Positions 1-9,584 of a DNA stretch of 52,131 bases are shown here, piece after piece. A model generated the notes under the pieces. That model was not told the DNA's origin and searched no databases. It saw only the letters and a list, made by a program, of their open reading frames with translations. The translations under genes and the position numbers were made by a program. This DNA is from Blautia sp. An249 (lineage in GTDB: Bacteria > Bacillota > Clostridia > Lachnospirales > Lachnospiraceae). Position 1 is the first letter of the stretch; each line of letters begins with the position of its first letter. The stretch spans positions 1 to 52,131 of the forward strand of contig NZ_NFJL01000025.1 in the NCBI RefSeq assembly GCF_002159835.1, read 5' to 3'.

Positions 1-98
1 TCCAGATACTTGTCATCAATCCCCGCTTTTTCTGCAATCTTTGTGATTGGCTCCATTGTACATTCCTGTGCAATTTCAATGTCTGATTTGAATCCCAT
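1..98 (-). CDS. fhs: Formate-tetrahydrofolate ligase, N-terminal part (runs off the window)
   Basis: The first 32 codons read MGFKSDIEIAQECTMEPITK and continue IAEKAGIDDKYLE, the characteristic start of formate-THF ligase, which makes 10-formyl-THF from formate, ATP and THF for purine synthesis and the acetyl-CoA pathway. The ATG at 98 has an AAGGGGA ribosome site upstream. The rest of the gene lies outside the window. A ZTP riboswitch in its leader, a known partner of fhs, supports the call. The fragment is short, but the match in wording and context is strong. Confidence 0.88.
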   Translation of the reverse strand, partial: MGFKSDIEIAQECTMEPITKIAEKAGIDDKYL

Positions 99-170
99 AA
101 TGAATAATCCCCTTTCTCTTGATTCCACCACCGTTATCTTTCCTGCAGTTTCTGTCTGACCAAAAAAGAT

Positions 171-205
171 AAAAAAAAACAGTACTTGATAACCCTCAAA
201 TACTG
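171..205 (-). terminator. Rho-independent terminator, expression platform of the ZTP riboswitch
   Basis: Minus-strand arms CAGUAUUUGA (196-205) and UCAAGUACUG (180-189) form a 10-bp stem with one G-U pair and a 6-nt loop, followed by nine U residues (171-179). Its first arm shares the AGU next to the GGGC of the aptamer, so aptamer and terminator are mutually exclusive. Confidence 0.88.
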
Positions 206-280
206 CCCAGACGGTCGGCGTTTCTAATATCTGATTCCACGTGGTTTCTCCACTTAATTATCCGTCAGTAATCAGATACC
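201..280 (-). promoter_or_regulatory. ZTP (pfl-motif) riboswitch aptamer in the fhs leader
   Basis: On the minus strand a P1 helix UAUCUGAU/AUCAGAUA (271-278 with 228-235) encloses the conserved ACUGACG segment and a GUGG-GAAA-CCAC hairpin. It is followed by the hallmark 3' segment CCGUCUGGGC (205-214), close to the family consensus CCGCCUGGGC. This class senses ZTP/ZMP, which builds up when 10-formyl-THF is short, and switches on fhs and purine genes. The 3' end of the aptamer overlaps the first arm of the terminator at 171-205, so ligand binding should prevent termination. Confidence 0.88.
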
Positions 281-298
281 TTTTCAATTGATATTGAC

Positions 299-327
299 AT
301 CATAACATTCTTTTTCTATTATGTCAA
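299..327 (-). promoter_or_regulatory. Sigma-A promoter of the riboswitch-fhs transcript
   Basis: A perfect -35 TTGACA (322-327 reversed) and -10 TATGAT (299-304 reversed) are spaced 17 bp apart and lie about 20 bp upstream of the P1 helix of the riboswitch. A second TTGACA overlaps just upstream but is not optimally spaced. Confidence 0.75.
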
Positions 328-500
328 TATTTTGTCAATTATTTTTTGTAATTTTTATCCTATTTTTTCTTTCAAAACCAGACTCTTTTTATGAAATTTT
401 AATTAATATTTTCTAAAGAAAACATATTTCTTTTTAACAATTTATGTTAAAATGGAAGAATCATAAAATCTAAAACTATTTGCAGGAGTACTACAGCTCA

Positions 501-959
501 ATGAATAAATTGGAATTTATTAAAATACTGGAAGAACAGTTATGTCTGGAAATGCCGAAAGAGCAGGCCACCGCCCATGTTCAGTACTATGAACGTTACA
601 TTAACGATCAGATTCAGGCAGGAAAAACCGAGGAGGACATTTTATCTATCCTGGGAGATCCCCGCCTGATTGCAAAGACTCTGGTGGATACCAATCCTCC
701 CCAGGAGAATTACCAGTCTCAAAGTGAATCTTCCCGGGATTATTATTATGAAGAAACATACCAGGAGAATCCCCGGCGCCCTTACCGTCCCTCATTCTTT
801 CACTGGCTGGATCTCAGCACCTGGTACGGAAAGGCGGCGGCGATTATCCTTGCAGCCTTGATTGTTATTTTACTGATTACCCTCTTAAGCGCATTGCTGC
901 CGTTTCTTCTTTGTCTGATTTTGATCGGATTTGTTATTTCTTACTTCCGCAGACGGTAG
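501..959 (+). CDS. HAAS/DUF1700 domain membrane protein
   Basis: The 152-residue protein starts MNKLEFIKILEEQL, the typical HAAS (DUF1700) signature: a helical domain of about 75 residues with a GKTEEDILSILGDP segment. A charged Tyr/Pro/Arg-rich linker follows, then one long or two short C-terminal membrane helices (about residues 112-148) and an RRR end. HAAS proteins usually sit beside a PadR-type regulator; none is seen here. I chose the ATG at 501; an in-frame TTG at 480 lacks a ribosome site. The AT-rich stretch 330-480 upstream holds no gene. The 3' end overlaps the convergent AlaX gene by 26 bp. The molecular role is unknown. Confidence 0.72.
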   Translation: MNKLEFIKILEEQLCLEMPKEQATAHVQYYERYINDQIQAGKTEEDILSILGDPRLIAKTLVDTNPPQENYQSQSESSRDYYYEETYQENPRRPYRPSFFHWLDLSTWYGKAAAIILAALIVILLITLLSALLPFLLCLILIGFVISYFRRR

Positions 960-2109
960 GAGACAGTTTCCGGAAGAATTCTTCAATCTCTTCTTTGGAT
1001 GCCTGTACAAATCCCTGGGCAAAGAAGGGTTTTCCTCCCCCTTTTCCCTGTAAGGCCTGGTTCATTTCTTTTATAAAGGTTCTCAAATCGCCGCCTTCTT
1101 CTCCCACAGCATACTTAAAGCTTCCATCTTTCTGCTCACTGAAGACGGCGCAGAGTCCCTGGCAGGTATGCATCACTGCGTCGGTCAGTTTCCGTACGGA
1201 ATCGCTCTCCAGACCTTCTTCCCAAATCAGGGTGTTTCCTGCACCTTTCAGACTTTCTGCCTCATTTTGAAAAACTCTCTCTTCCAGTGAAATCACTTTC
1301 CCTTTGTTTTGGAAATTTTCTTCCCACAGCCGTTTTACTGCTGCCGCCGTTTTTGCAGGGTGGGCGGAAAGCAGCACAGAAATCTCTTTGTTTTGTGTAT
1401 TGATCTCATTTAAATAGGAAAGAACTCTGTTTCCGCAAATCATTTCCACCCGGACTCCCTGCCGGAATTTCTGCACGCTCAGCAGCTTTACCATTCCCAC
1501 TTCCCCTGTGTGGGTTACATGGAGTCCGCAGCAGGCACATAAATCCGTTTCCGGAATATTTACAATTCGGATTTCCCCTGTCAGTTCTTTTTTGCTTCGG
1601 TAGGGAAGAGTTCTTAATTCTTCCTCCGAAGGATACGTAATTTCTACGTTCCTATTCTCCCAGACTTTCTGATTTACCAGATTTTCCACTTCACCCAGTT
1701 GTTCCTCTGTGAGAATTCCATTAAAATCGATGGTAATCACATCGCTTCCCATATGAAATCCCACGTTGTCATATCCGTATTTTTCATGAACAATCCCGCT
1801 GACCATATGCTCTCCGGAGTGCTGCTGCATCAGATCGAAACGCCGCTCCCAGTTAATTTCTGCAGTTACCTCTTTTCCTTCCTCTAAAGGGCGATCCAGA
1901 TAATGAACAATTTCTCCGTCCTTTTTATGGACTTCCAATACCTTCGCATCTCCTAAAGTGCCTGTATCGTAAGGCTGTCCGCCTCCTTCCGGATAAAAAA
2001 CAGTCCTGTCCAGAACTGCGGCATATCTATCTTTTTCCTTATAACAGGTACGCACCATAGCTGTACATTCTCTCAGATAAACATTTTGGTAATAAAGCTG
2101 TTCTGTCAT
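934..2109 (-). CDS. Alanyl-tRNA editing protein AlaX-L (trans-editing hydrolase)
   Basis: The 391-residue protein hydrolyses mischarged Ser- or Gly-tRNA(Ala), acting as a free-standing version of the AlaRS editing domain. The N-terminal region has the FYPEGGGQP motif. The zinc-binding HxxxH is HSGEH (near residue 97) and the second half is CCGLHVTHTGEVG, giving the C-x3-H ligand pair. The C-terminal ~150 residues look like the DHHA1-type RNA-binding domain with GGGKPFFAQG. The length fits the long AlaX class. It is a single-gene unit converging on the DUF1700 gene and divergent from the sigma factor operon. All key zinc ligands are present. Confidence 0.9.
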   Translation of the reverse strand: MTEQLYYQNVYLRECTAMVRTCYKEKDRYAAVLDRTVFYPEGGGQPYDTGTLGDAKVLEVHKKDGEIVHYLDRPLEEGKEVTAEINWERRFDLMQQHSGEHMVSGIVHEKYGYDNVGFHMGSDVITIDFNGILTEEQLGEVENLVNQKVWENRNVEITYPSEEELRTLPYRSKKELTGEIRIVNIPETDLCACCGLHVTHTGEVGMVKLLSVQKFRQGVRVEMICGNRVLSYLNEINTQNKEISVLLSAHPAKTAAAVKRLWEENFQNKGKVISLEERVFQNEAESLKGAGNTLIWEEGLESDSVRKLTDAVMHTCQGLCAVFSEQKDGSFKYAVGEEGGDLRTFIKEMNQALQGKGGGKPFFAQGFVQASKEEIEEFFRKLSPTVCGSKK

Positions 2110-2231
2110 ATTATTCGCTCTCCTTTACTCGTACTGCTTTTCATTATAGCATAAAATTTTTTTAAATCTGAAGACTTTTTCCTTCTGGTATCGTTATAAT
2201 AAGTGAATGGATAAGAAAGGGGGCGGATAGT

Positions 2232-2825
2232 ATTTCAGAACAACAATATCTGGAGTTTTTGATTGACCAGTATCAGAATTTAATTTATTCTGTCTGTTTA
2301 AAAGCTGTCGGCAACCCTTTCGACGCAGAGGACTTAACCCAGGAAACCTTTTTAGCCGCTTACAAAAACCTGGCAGATTTTGACGGTACCTATGAAAAAG
2401 CCTGGTTATGTAAAATTGCAGCACGTAAGTGTCTTGATTTCCTGAAGAATTCCGGACGGCGGACCATTCCCACCGAAGAAGAATACTTCGCCCGACTGCC
2501 GGATAGTCATAACTCTGCCGAAGATACCTATCTGCAAAGAGAATCCCAAAGCCAGACAGAAGCTCTTTGCCGAAAACTGAAAAGTCCTTACCGGGAAGTG
2601 GCCATCGAGCATTTTTGCCTGGAACTTTCCGCCAGGGAAATTGCCATAAAACATCAGAAAAACCTAAAAACCATTCAGACTCAGATTTACCGGGCGAAGG
2701 CCATGCTGAAAAAATTACTGGAAAGGAGTGACGCTTATGACCAGAGAACCGGAAAAGATTCTTCAGCTGCCAAAAGCAGGAGAAGAAACACAAGACTGCC
2801 GGGAAATTCTGGATTTCCTGAATAA
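2232..2825 (+). CDS. ECF-type RNA polymerase sigma factor
   Basis: Region 2 is YQNLIYSVCLKAVGNPFDAEDLTQETFLAAYKNLADF (the DAEDLTQETF core) and region 4 is a helix-turn-helix around LSAREIAIKHQKNLKTIQTQIYRAKAMLKKLL. The start is unusual. The frame has no ATG or GTG upstream; an ATT at 2232, about ten bases after AAAGGGGGCGG, gives ISEQQYLEFLIDQYQN, which restores the usual ECF N-terminus. A TTG at 2259 would remove it and has a poorly spaced site. A -10-like TATAAT lies near 2195. The C-terminal ~30 residues run in a different frame over the start of the next gene (89 bp overlap) and look unconserved. It is the first gene of a four-gene operon. Confidence 0.8.
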   Translation: MSEQQYLEFLIDQYQNLIYSVCLKAVGNPFDAEDLTQETFLAAYKNLADFDGTYEKAWLCKIAARKCLDFLKNSGRRTIPTEEEYFARLPDSHNSAEDTYLQRESQSQTEALCRKLKSPYREVAIEHFCLELSAREIAIKHQKNLKTIQTQIYRAKAMLKKLLERSDAYDQRTGKDSSAAKSRRRNTRLPGNSGFPE

Positions 2826-3216
2826 CTTATATGAAAACGACGGCTGCCTGCCCGATTTGGAACAGACGCTGGAAACTGACGGACACCTCTGCAAAGCCCC
2901 TGCTTATCTGAAAGAGCAGATTTTAGAGCGTTCCCAGTCACCGGAGGTTGTGTTTACCCAGACAGTTAAGAAAACCTCCAAAAGAACCCAGTTATTTTTC
3001 TACGGCCTGAAGACAGCCGCCGCTGTAGGAGTTGCTCTGCTCCTTCTTTCCACGGTGTCAAAGGTAAATACTTATCTTCCCCCGGAACAGCCTTCGCCTG
3101 TCAGAGAAAGCCCTTCTTTCTCTCAGCACCTTGGCGACCGGATAAGAGAAAAAAATGATAAAGCCGCAGGCTATTTATACCAGTTTTCAAATTTATTTAT
3201 GAGAGGAGACGATTAA
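2737..3216 (+). CDS. Probable membrane anti-sigma factor (unrecognised family)
   Basis: This 159-residue protein has an acidic, soluble N-terminal ~85 residues, one membrane helix near residues 91-107 (AAAVGVALLLLSTV), and an outside tail with PPEQPSP. There is no zinc-finger H-x3-C-x2-C motif, so it is not a ZAS-type anti-sigma. The call rests on position directly after the sigma gene, single-pass topology and translational overlap. I chose ATG 2737 because GGAAAGGAG ends nine bases upstream; a GTG at 2728 is too close. It probably binds the sigma factor at the membrane, but the sequence alone does not show this. Confidence 0.5.
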   Translation: MTREPEKILQLPKAGEETQDCREILDFLNNLYENDGCLPDLEQTLETDGHLCKAPAYLKEQILERSQSPEVVFTQTVKKTSKRTQLFFYGLKTAAAVGVALLLLSTVSKVNTYLPPEQPSPVRESPSFSQHLGDRIREKNDKAAGYLYQFSNLFMRGDD

Positions 3217-3217
3217 C

Positions 3218-3748
3218 ATGACAAAGCAAAAAAAAGGATTTCTTGTATTCCTGTGCTCCTTAATCCCCGGAGCAGGAGAATTATATATGGGATTTTTTCA
3301 GAAGGGACTCAGTATCATGATTCTGTTCTGGTCTATTTTCGCCCTTTGTTCCGCCACCGGTATGGGATGGAGTTTAATGTTTCTTCCCATCCTCTGGTTT
3401 TACAGTTTCTTTGATGTCCATAATTTAAAATCTTTAAGCGAGGAAGAATTTTACAGTATGCAGGACGCCCCCATACTTTACATGAATACTTTTATTACAG
3501 ATAAAAGGAGCTTTCTTAAAAAGTACCGTTACGCGGTGGCCGTCTTTTTCATTATTTTCGGCATCTGCCTGCTGTGGCAGAGTTTCTCCGGTATTCTTCT
3601 GAATTTACTGCCGCCGGCCATTGCTGCCATCCTCAAACGAATTACTTACTATCTGCCTCAGGCCTTTTTCTCTGTTCTCTTAATCGGAGCAGGAATTTGT
3701 CTGATTCTGGGAAAAAGAAAGGAGCTGAACGAAGATGAAGACGCATAG
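3218..3748 (+). CDS. Multi-pass membrane protein, third gene of the sigma operon
   Basis: The 176-residue protein opens KKGFLVFLCSLIPGAGELYMGFFQKGLS, which resembles the GAGQxYxGxxxKG pattern of TM2-like small membrane proteins. Two helices are followed by a short cytoplasmic part with a DVHNLKSLSEEEF segment, then two further hydrophobic helices (about residues 105-125 and 145-165). It starts at the ATG after GAGGAGACG, two bases past the anti-sigma stop. It is probably co-expressed with the sigma factor and acts in the envelope; no specific function can be assigned. Confidence 0.55.
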   Translation: MTKQKKGFLVFLCSLIPGAGELYMGFFQKGLSIMILFWSIFALCSATGMGWSLMFLPILWFYSFFDVHNLKSLSEEEFYSMQDAPILYMNTFITDKRSFLKKYRYAVAVFFIIFGICLLWQSFSGILLNLLPPAIAAILKRITYYLPQAFFSVLLIGAGICLILGKRKELNEDEDA

Positions 3749-4031
3749 GGTCGGTTCCTTTACTTTCGGCTGTGTCCTGCTGGCGACCGGTATTTTAATG
3801 CTTGTCCATATGGTGTACCCAGCCCTGAGTTATTACAATATTTTCCGCCTCTGGCCTGTGGTCTTTATTGTTCTGGGCACAGAAGTGTTCGTGGCCAACT
3901 TCCGCAGTTCCAAAACAGAATTCCGCTATGATATGCCGGCCATCTTTCTGATTCTTCTGGTCCTGGTTTTCGCCATGTGTCTGGCCTGCATCGCCTGTTC
4001 TGCGGAATATGGGCTGACTACTTTTCGCTGA
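3735..4031 (+). CDS. Small membrane protein, LiaF-TM/DUF5668-like
   Basis: This 98-residue protein has three hydrophobic helices. VGSFTFGCVLLATGILML, followed by LWPVVFIVLGTEVF, resembles the LiaF transmembrane (DUF5668) repeat 'G..li.lGi..ll......WP..li..G'. It overlaps the preceding gene by 14 bp, so it is translationally coupled. LiaF-like proteins take part in cell-envelope stress sensing, which fits an ECF sigma operon; the link is inferred. Confidence 0.55.
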   Translation: MKTHRVGSFTFGCVLLATGILMLVHMVYPALSYYNIFRLWPVVFIVLGTEVFVANFRSSKTEFRYDMPAIFLILLVLVFAMCLACIACSAEYGLTTFR

Positions 4032-4045
4032 GACGGACATATTCG

Positions 4046-4083
4046 GATATAAAATCAGCCGGGCTTTTTACAGCCCGGCTGAT
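4046..4083 (-). terminator. Strong hairpin terminator between convergent operons
   Basis: Perfect 12-bp arms ATCAGCCGGGCT (4054-4065) and AGCCCGGCTGAT (4072-4083) have a 6-nt loop. On the minus strand the stem is followed by UUUUAUAU, so it ends the HEPN/MNT operon; it may also stop the sigma operon on the plus strand. Confidence 0.75.
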
Positions 4084-4403
4084 CAATCAGATCGATTTTC
4101 TTCAGCAATCAAATACTGTTCTGCAAGCTCCAGAATCTTTGAAGCCGTTTCCATCTGCTGTGCAGTTATCTCTCTGGAAGCGATATAGAAGGTATCATAA
4201 TCACTTGCATGCCGAATCTCCTCCGCCTTCACAATCCTCTTTCCAAGTTCACGGGGAAAAATCCCCGGATACACATAATTCTTGTTAAAATAACTAAGAG
4301 TATCTTTATGTCTCTTAAAAGCCACTCCTTCTTTAGCCACTTCCAGTCGATGCCAGGCCACATCCATTTTTGTCCCTACGTCCAGAAAGTCAGGCTGCTT
4401 CAT
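4083..4403 (-). CDS. HEPN-domain protein, probable toxin of a HEPN/MNT pair
   Basis: The 106-residue all-helical protein has the segment AEEIRHASDYDTFYIASREITAQQMETASKILELAEQYL, typical of HEPN proteins paired with small nucleotidyltransferases. The basic-aromatic core RHASDYDTFY replaces the standard R-x4-H, so ribonuclease activity is uncertain. It overlaps the upstream nucleotidyltransferase gene by 14 bp. In this family the nucleotidyltransferase adenylylates or otherwise neutralises the HEPN RNase. The short terminator hairpin begins at its stop codon. Confidence 0.72.
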   Translation of the reverse strand: MKQPDFLDVGTKMDVAWHRLEVAKEGVAFKRHKDTLSYFNKNYVYPGIFPRELGKRIVKAEEIRHASDYDTFYIASREITAQQMETASKILELAEQYLIAEENRSD

Positions 4404-4731
4404 ATAAAACCACCCCTTCTTTCTGTATATTGGTATAAAACGGATACGCTGCCACCCACTTTTTAAAATGCTGAAGGTTTTTTACAACCGGCATCATCCA
4501 TATATCATAATTAACATTATATTCATACCCAAGCTCTGACAGTGCATCGGAATAGCCTTCCAGTTCTTCCGGCGATAAATCCACCAACACCATAATATCC
4601 ACGTCAGAATCTGAGGTATAATCCCCTCTTGCATAGGAACCATATAAAATAACACATTTCAGATGTGTACCATAAATCTTTTGTATTTCTGATAAATACT
4701 GAGTAAGTAGTGTTTGAATTGTCTGCGGCAT
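4390..4731 (-). CDS. MNT-type nucleotidyltransferase, probable antitoxin
   Basis: The 113-residue protein carries the minimal nucleotidyltransferase signature LYGSYARGDYTSDSDVDIMV (GSxxRGD with SDxDxxV), so the metal-binding aspartates are present. I chose ATG 4731 because GGAGG lies nine bases upstream; a longer reading adds 20 unlikely residues. It is the first gene of a two-gene operon with the HEPN gene. Known MntA enzymes add AMP to a tyrosine of the HEPN toxin; the partner's RxxSDYDTFY segment has candidate tyrosines. Confidence 0.78.
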   Translation of the reverse strand: MPQTIQTLLTQYLSEIQKIYGTHLKCVILYGSYARGDYTSDSDVDIMVLVDLSPEELEGYSDALSELGYEYNVNYDIWMMPVVKNLQHFKKWVAAYPFYTNIQKEGVVLYEAA

Positions 4732-4762
4732 GCAATCGTGCCTCCTTCCTCCTATTGGACTA

Positions 4763-4791
4763 AGTATAATCCAAATCATAAGATTTCGCAA
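4763..4791 (-). promoter_or_regulatory. Promoter of the MNT/HEPN operon
   Basis: The minus strand has -35 TTGCGA (4786-4791), a 17-bp spacer and -10 TATACT (4763-4768), about 30 bp upstream of the chosen start. Confidence 0.6.
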
Positions 4792-4838
4792 CTAAACTGC
4801 ATCTGTCAAACACATTATATCACATTTATTCTTACTCA

Positions 4839-5255
4839 TCAGATGTTATGATTCCCTTTATTTCCGGCTCTCAGACGAGCCATTGCTCTGGCAAGAGCCA
4901 TTTGATTAATATGATATTCCTGGATGCTCTGTTTCTGGCGCAGTTGTTCCTGTGCGCGCTCTTTTGCCTCCCGGGCCCGGTTTTTATCAATTTCATCGGG
5001 ACGTTCCGCAGTCAGAACAAATACTTTCACACGGTTATTTACAATCTCCGCAAATCCATTGCTGATAATAACTTCTTCCCAGTTTCCATCTGCGTCTTTC
5101 TTTCTCATACTGCCCGGTACCAGCGCCACAAACATATCTTCATGGTGAGCCAGGATACCTCTTTCTCCGTCGGCAGAAGGAAGAATCAGCTCGGCAGCTC
5201 TTCCGGAAAAAAACAGCTTATTACTGGCGTAAACTTCCAGACCAAATGTATTCAT
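4839..5255 (-). CDS. atpC: F-type ATP synthase epsilon subunit
   Basis: The 138-residue protein is the central-stalk subunit that inhibits ATP hydrolysis. The N-terminal beta-sandwich is recognisable from FSGRAAELILPSADGERGILAHHEDMFVALVPG, and a C-terminal helical hairpin follows with many basic residues (RAREAKERAQEQLRQKQ). It is the last gene of the atpBEFHAGDC operon, 13 bp after atpD. No clear terminator is seen before the MNT operon's upstream region. Confidence 0.93.
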   Translation of the reverse strand: MNTFGLEVYASNKLFFSGRAAELILPSADGERGILAHHEDMFVALVPGSMRKKDADGNWEEVIISNGFAEIVNNRVKVFVLTAERPDEIDKNRAREAKERAQEQLRQKQSIQEYHINQMALARAMARLRAGNKGNHNI

Positions 5256-5268
5256 AAGCGCTCACTCC

Positions 5269-6669
<1,401 letters not shown>

Positions 6670-6674
6670 TCACA

Positions 6675-7562
6675 TCACTTCCTTTTTTGCGCCTTGGCTC
6701 CGCTGATTACCTCTGTAATTTCCTGTGTAATCGCGGCCTGGCGCGCACGATTAAATTGTATGGACAGATCTTTTAACATAGCTTTTGCGCTGTCCGTAGA
6801 AGACTGCATTGCCATCATTCTGGAATTCTGCTCGCTGGCAAAAGCCTCCACCAGACATCCGTAAATCAGACCTGTCAGATAGTTCGGAATAATACTGTTT
6901 AAAACCACATCCGCAGAAGGTTCCATAACAATGTCCTCCCGGTGCACATCCAGGGGGATCTGAGAAGGAGAAAACCGGGCTTTCTGCAGGGGAAGGAGCT
7001 GAATCCGCTCCACTTCCACACTGACTGCGCTCTGCATCTGCGTATAGATAATATGCACTTCGTCCAGCTTTTTTCCTTTAAACTCTTCTATGATTTCTTC
7101 TGCAATCAGCCGCGCCCGGTGCATGGTGGGATGCTGAACGGTATACTGGAAAGAACCGTCCATCTCCACATTTCTTTTCTCAAAATAGTGTCTTCCCACA
7201 ACACCCAGAACGTACAGCTTATGGATTCCTTCTTTCTCCAGCAGCTCCTCTGCTGCCTTTATCGCATTATGGTTATAAGCTCCGGCAAGTCCCTTATCTG
7301 CTGTAATCACAACGCATCCGATTTTCCGCTCTTTTGCAGGAATCTCTTCCCTTTTGTCAAAGTAGGGATGTTCAATATCCGGCACATGGCGCAGAATACG
7401 GGAAATTGCCCCCTGAATGTTATAAAAATAGGGTTCTGTATCCGCCAGGGCTTTCTTCGCGCGCTTCATCTTGGAAGAAGAAATCATATACATGGCATTG
7501 GTGATCTTCATTGTATCCTCAATGCTCTTCATACGTGTCTGTATTTCTTTTGCATTTGCCAT
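6675..7562 (-). CDS. atpG: F-type ATP synthase gamma subunit
   Basis: The 295-residue rotor shaft subunit has the N-terminal helix MANAKEIQTRMKSIEDTMKITNAMYMISSSKMKRAK and the C-terminal helix NSRMMAMQSSTDSAKAMLKDLSIQFNRARQAAITQEITEVISGA, both diagnostic. The central Rossmann-like part has CVVITADKGLAGAYNHN. It starts at the ATG one base downstream of the atpA stop. Confidence 0.96.
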   Translation of the reverse strand: MANAKEIQTRMKSIEDTMKITNAMYMISSSKMKRAKKALADTEPYFYNIQGAISRILRHVPDIEHPYFDKREEIPAKERKIGCVVITADKGLAGAYNHNAIKAAEELLEKEGIHKLYVLGVVGRHYFEKRNVEMDGSFQYTVQHPTMHRARLIAEEIIEEFKGKKLDEVHIIYTQMQSAVSVEVERIQLLPLQKARFSPSQIPLDVHREDIVMEPSADVVLNSIIPNYLTGLIYGCLVEAFASEQNSRMMAMQSSTDSAKAMLKDLSIQFNRARQAAITQEITEVISGAKAQKRK

Positions 7563-7563
7563 A

Positions 7564-9075
7564 CTAACACCTGCTCTTGTCTCTGAATTCTTCTGCAGCC
7601 TTTACGATCTTCGCCTCCAGCTCCTCTGAAAGCTCCCGTTTTTCTTCAATTTCCCGGCCGATTTCAGGATAGACATTATCTACATATTTCAAAAGTTCTC
7701 TCTGATATTCTTTTACCTTTTTCTTCTCCACATGCATCAGGGTTTTATGAGTAGCCGCACATAATGTAATAACCTGTTCGTGGAGAGAAAGGGGACTGCA
7801 CAGGGGCTGTTTTAACAGCTCCATCAGCCCGCTGCCGTATTGAAGCTGTTCTTTGGTAGACGCATCCAGATCGGAAGAAAACTGGGTAAAGACTTCCATC
7901 TCCCGGTACTGTGCCAAATCAATACGAATACTTCCCGATGCCTTTTTCATGGCTTTGGTCTGCGCGGCGCCTCCCACACGGGATACGGAAAGACCTACAT
8001 TAACAGCCGGCCGCATACCTGCAAAGAATAAATCGCTTTCCAGGAAAATCTGTCCGTCTGTAATGGAAATTACATTGGTGGGAATATAAGCGGAAACATC
8101 TCCCGCCTGAGTTTCAATAATAGGCAGTGCCGTAATGGAACCTCCCCCCGCCTCCTCGCTTAACCGGCTGGAGCGTTCCAGCAGTCTGGAATGAAGGTAA
8201 AAAACGTCTCCCGGATAGGCTTCACGGCCCGGAGATCGTTCCAGCAGCAGGGATAAGGCTCTGTAAGCCACAGCGTGCTTGGATAAATCGTCGTATACAA
8301 TCAGCACATCTTTTCCCTTATACATAAAGTATTCTGCCAGAGCGGTTCCCGCATAGGGAACAATGTACTGTTCCGGCGCGCAGTCGCTGGCCGTCGCGCA
8401 AAATACCGTGGTGTAATCCATGGCTCCGTATTTCTGCAGAGTATTAACCAGTTTCGCCACAGTAGAAGCCTTCTGACCGATGGCTACATAGATACAGATC
8501 ACATCTTTTCCCTTCTGGTTTAAGATGGTATCAATGGCGATAGATGTTTTCCCTGTCTGACGGTCGCCGATAATCAGCTCCCTCTGTCCTCTGCCGATAG
8601 GAAACATGGAATCAATGGAGAGGATCCCGGTTTCCAGGGGCACGCTGACCGACTTTCTGTCAATAATTCCCGGCGCAGGATTCTCCACCGGGCGGTAGTC
8701 CTCTGCCTGAATCTCCCCTTTTCCATCCAGAGGAGCACCCAGGGCATTTACAATTCTTCCGATATAACCTTCCCCTACGGGAATCCCCGCACTCTTTCCG
8801 GTACGGGCCACCTTGGTACCCTCATGAATACCATCCTCTTTTCCGAATAAAATGCAGCCGATGGTATTGCTCCGAATGTCCTGAACCATTCCTTTCAGGC
8901 CATTTTCAAAGGTTATAATCTCACCGTATCTGGCATGGTCGATCCCATAGATCGTTGCGATTCCATCTCCTATGGTCAGCACCCTGCCCACTTCTTTATC
9001 TTTACTTATCTCGTCATAATTAAGAATCTCTTCTTTCAGAATCGAAATAATTTCTTCTGAATTGATTGCACTCAA
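7564..9075 (-). CDS. atpA: F-type ATP synthase alpha subunit
   Basis: The subunit is about 503 residues. The P-loop is GDRQTGKTS, followed by the alpha-subunit signature [23 protein letters not shown]. The most likely start is TTG 9075, giving [22 protein letters not shown] lies eight bases upstream, whereas a GTG at 9084 overlaps that site. It binds non-catalytic nucleotide in the F1 head. The order delta-alpha-gamma-beta-epsilon is the standard one. Confidence 0.96.
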   Translation of the reverse strand: MSAINSEEIISILKEEILNYDEISKDKEVGRVLTIGDGIATIYGIDHARYGEIITFENGLKGMVQDIRSNTIGCILFGKEDGIHEGTKVARTGKSAGIPVGEGYIGRIVNALGAPLDGKGEIQAEDYRPVENPAPGIIDRKSVSVPLETGILSIDSMFPIGRGQRELIIGDRQTGKTSIAIDTILNQKGKDVICIYVAIGQKASTVAKLVNTLQKYGAMDYTTVFCATASDCAPEQYIVPYAGTALAEYFMYKGKDVLIVYDDLSKHAVAYRALSLLLERSPGREAYPGDVFYLHSRLLERSSRLSEEAGGGSITALPIIETQAGDVSAYIPTNVISITDGQIFLESDLFFAGMRPAVNVGLSVSRVGGAAQTKAMKKASGSIRIDLAQYREMEVFTQFSSDLDASTKEQLQYGSGLMELLKQPLCSPLSLHEQVITLCAATHKTLMHVEKKKVKEYQRELLKYVDNVYPEIGREIEEKRELSEELEAKIVKAAEEFRDKSRC

Positions 9076-9080
9076 CTTGT

Positions 9081-9584
9081 TCACCTCCGGATTAATTTCT
9101 GTTCCAATTGTCTGAAGCGTCCTGCCAGACTCCAGTCATACTCCTGATTTCCTGCCTGGAGAAGAAATCCTCCGATTAAATCCTTTTTCTGTTTCAGTTC
9201 AAAAGCCACTTCCCTGCAGTGAAACTTCTTCTGCAGGAAGGAGCGGATTTTCTCTGTCTGTTCTTCCCGGGGCAGAGTCACATACCAGAGCGTAGCCTTT
9301 AATATCTGGTTTTGTCTGCGTTTATATTCCCGATACGCTTCAAAGATTTCTTCCATCCTGTCTGCCTTCTGATATTTGCAGAGCACTTTCAGATAATTTC
9401 TCATTTCTGCGGGGAATATCCGATCGATGATCTTTTCTTTTGCAGAAAGGGCAATTACCGGACTGGACAGGGCAGCCCCCACCTGGGGAACTTGTTGAAC
9501 GATCTGTTCTGTCTTTTCAATGGATTCCTCCGGTACCGACAGTTCATACAGTACCTCTGCGTAATTAATTGCTGTCTGTGTCAT
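9081..9584 (-). CDS. atpH: F-type ATP synthase delta subunit
   Basis: The 167-residue OSCP/delta subunit links F1 to the peripheral stalk. It is recognisable from [18 protein letters not shown] at the N-terminus and the C-terminal [33 protein letters not shown] chose ATG 9584; a GTG nine bases upstream overlaps the AGGTGA ribosome site. It overlaps the end of atpF and ends next to the atpA ribosome site, so the genes are coupled. Confidence 0.9.
   Translation of the reverse strand: MTQTAINYAEVLYELSVPEESIEKTEQIVQQVPQVGAALSSPVIALSAKEKIIDRIFPAEMRNYLKVLCKYQKADRMEEIFEAYREYKRRQNQILKATLWYVTLPREEQTEKIRSFLQKKFHCREVAFELKQKKDLIGGFLLQAGNQEYDWSLAGRFRQLEQKLIRR

Noticed and set aside
911..1270. Plus-strand frame inside the AlaX gene
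   Set aside because: It is antisense to a well-supported gene, has no ribosome site and reads as non-protein-like sequence.
2207..2230. Seven-residue leader peptide before the sigma gene
   Set aside because: The frame MDKKGGG is in the right place, but it overlaps the ribosome site and has no own site or terminator structure; probably chance.
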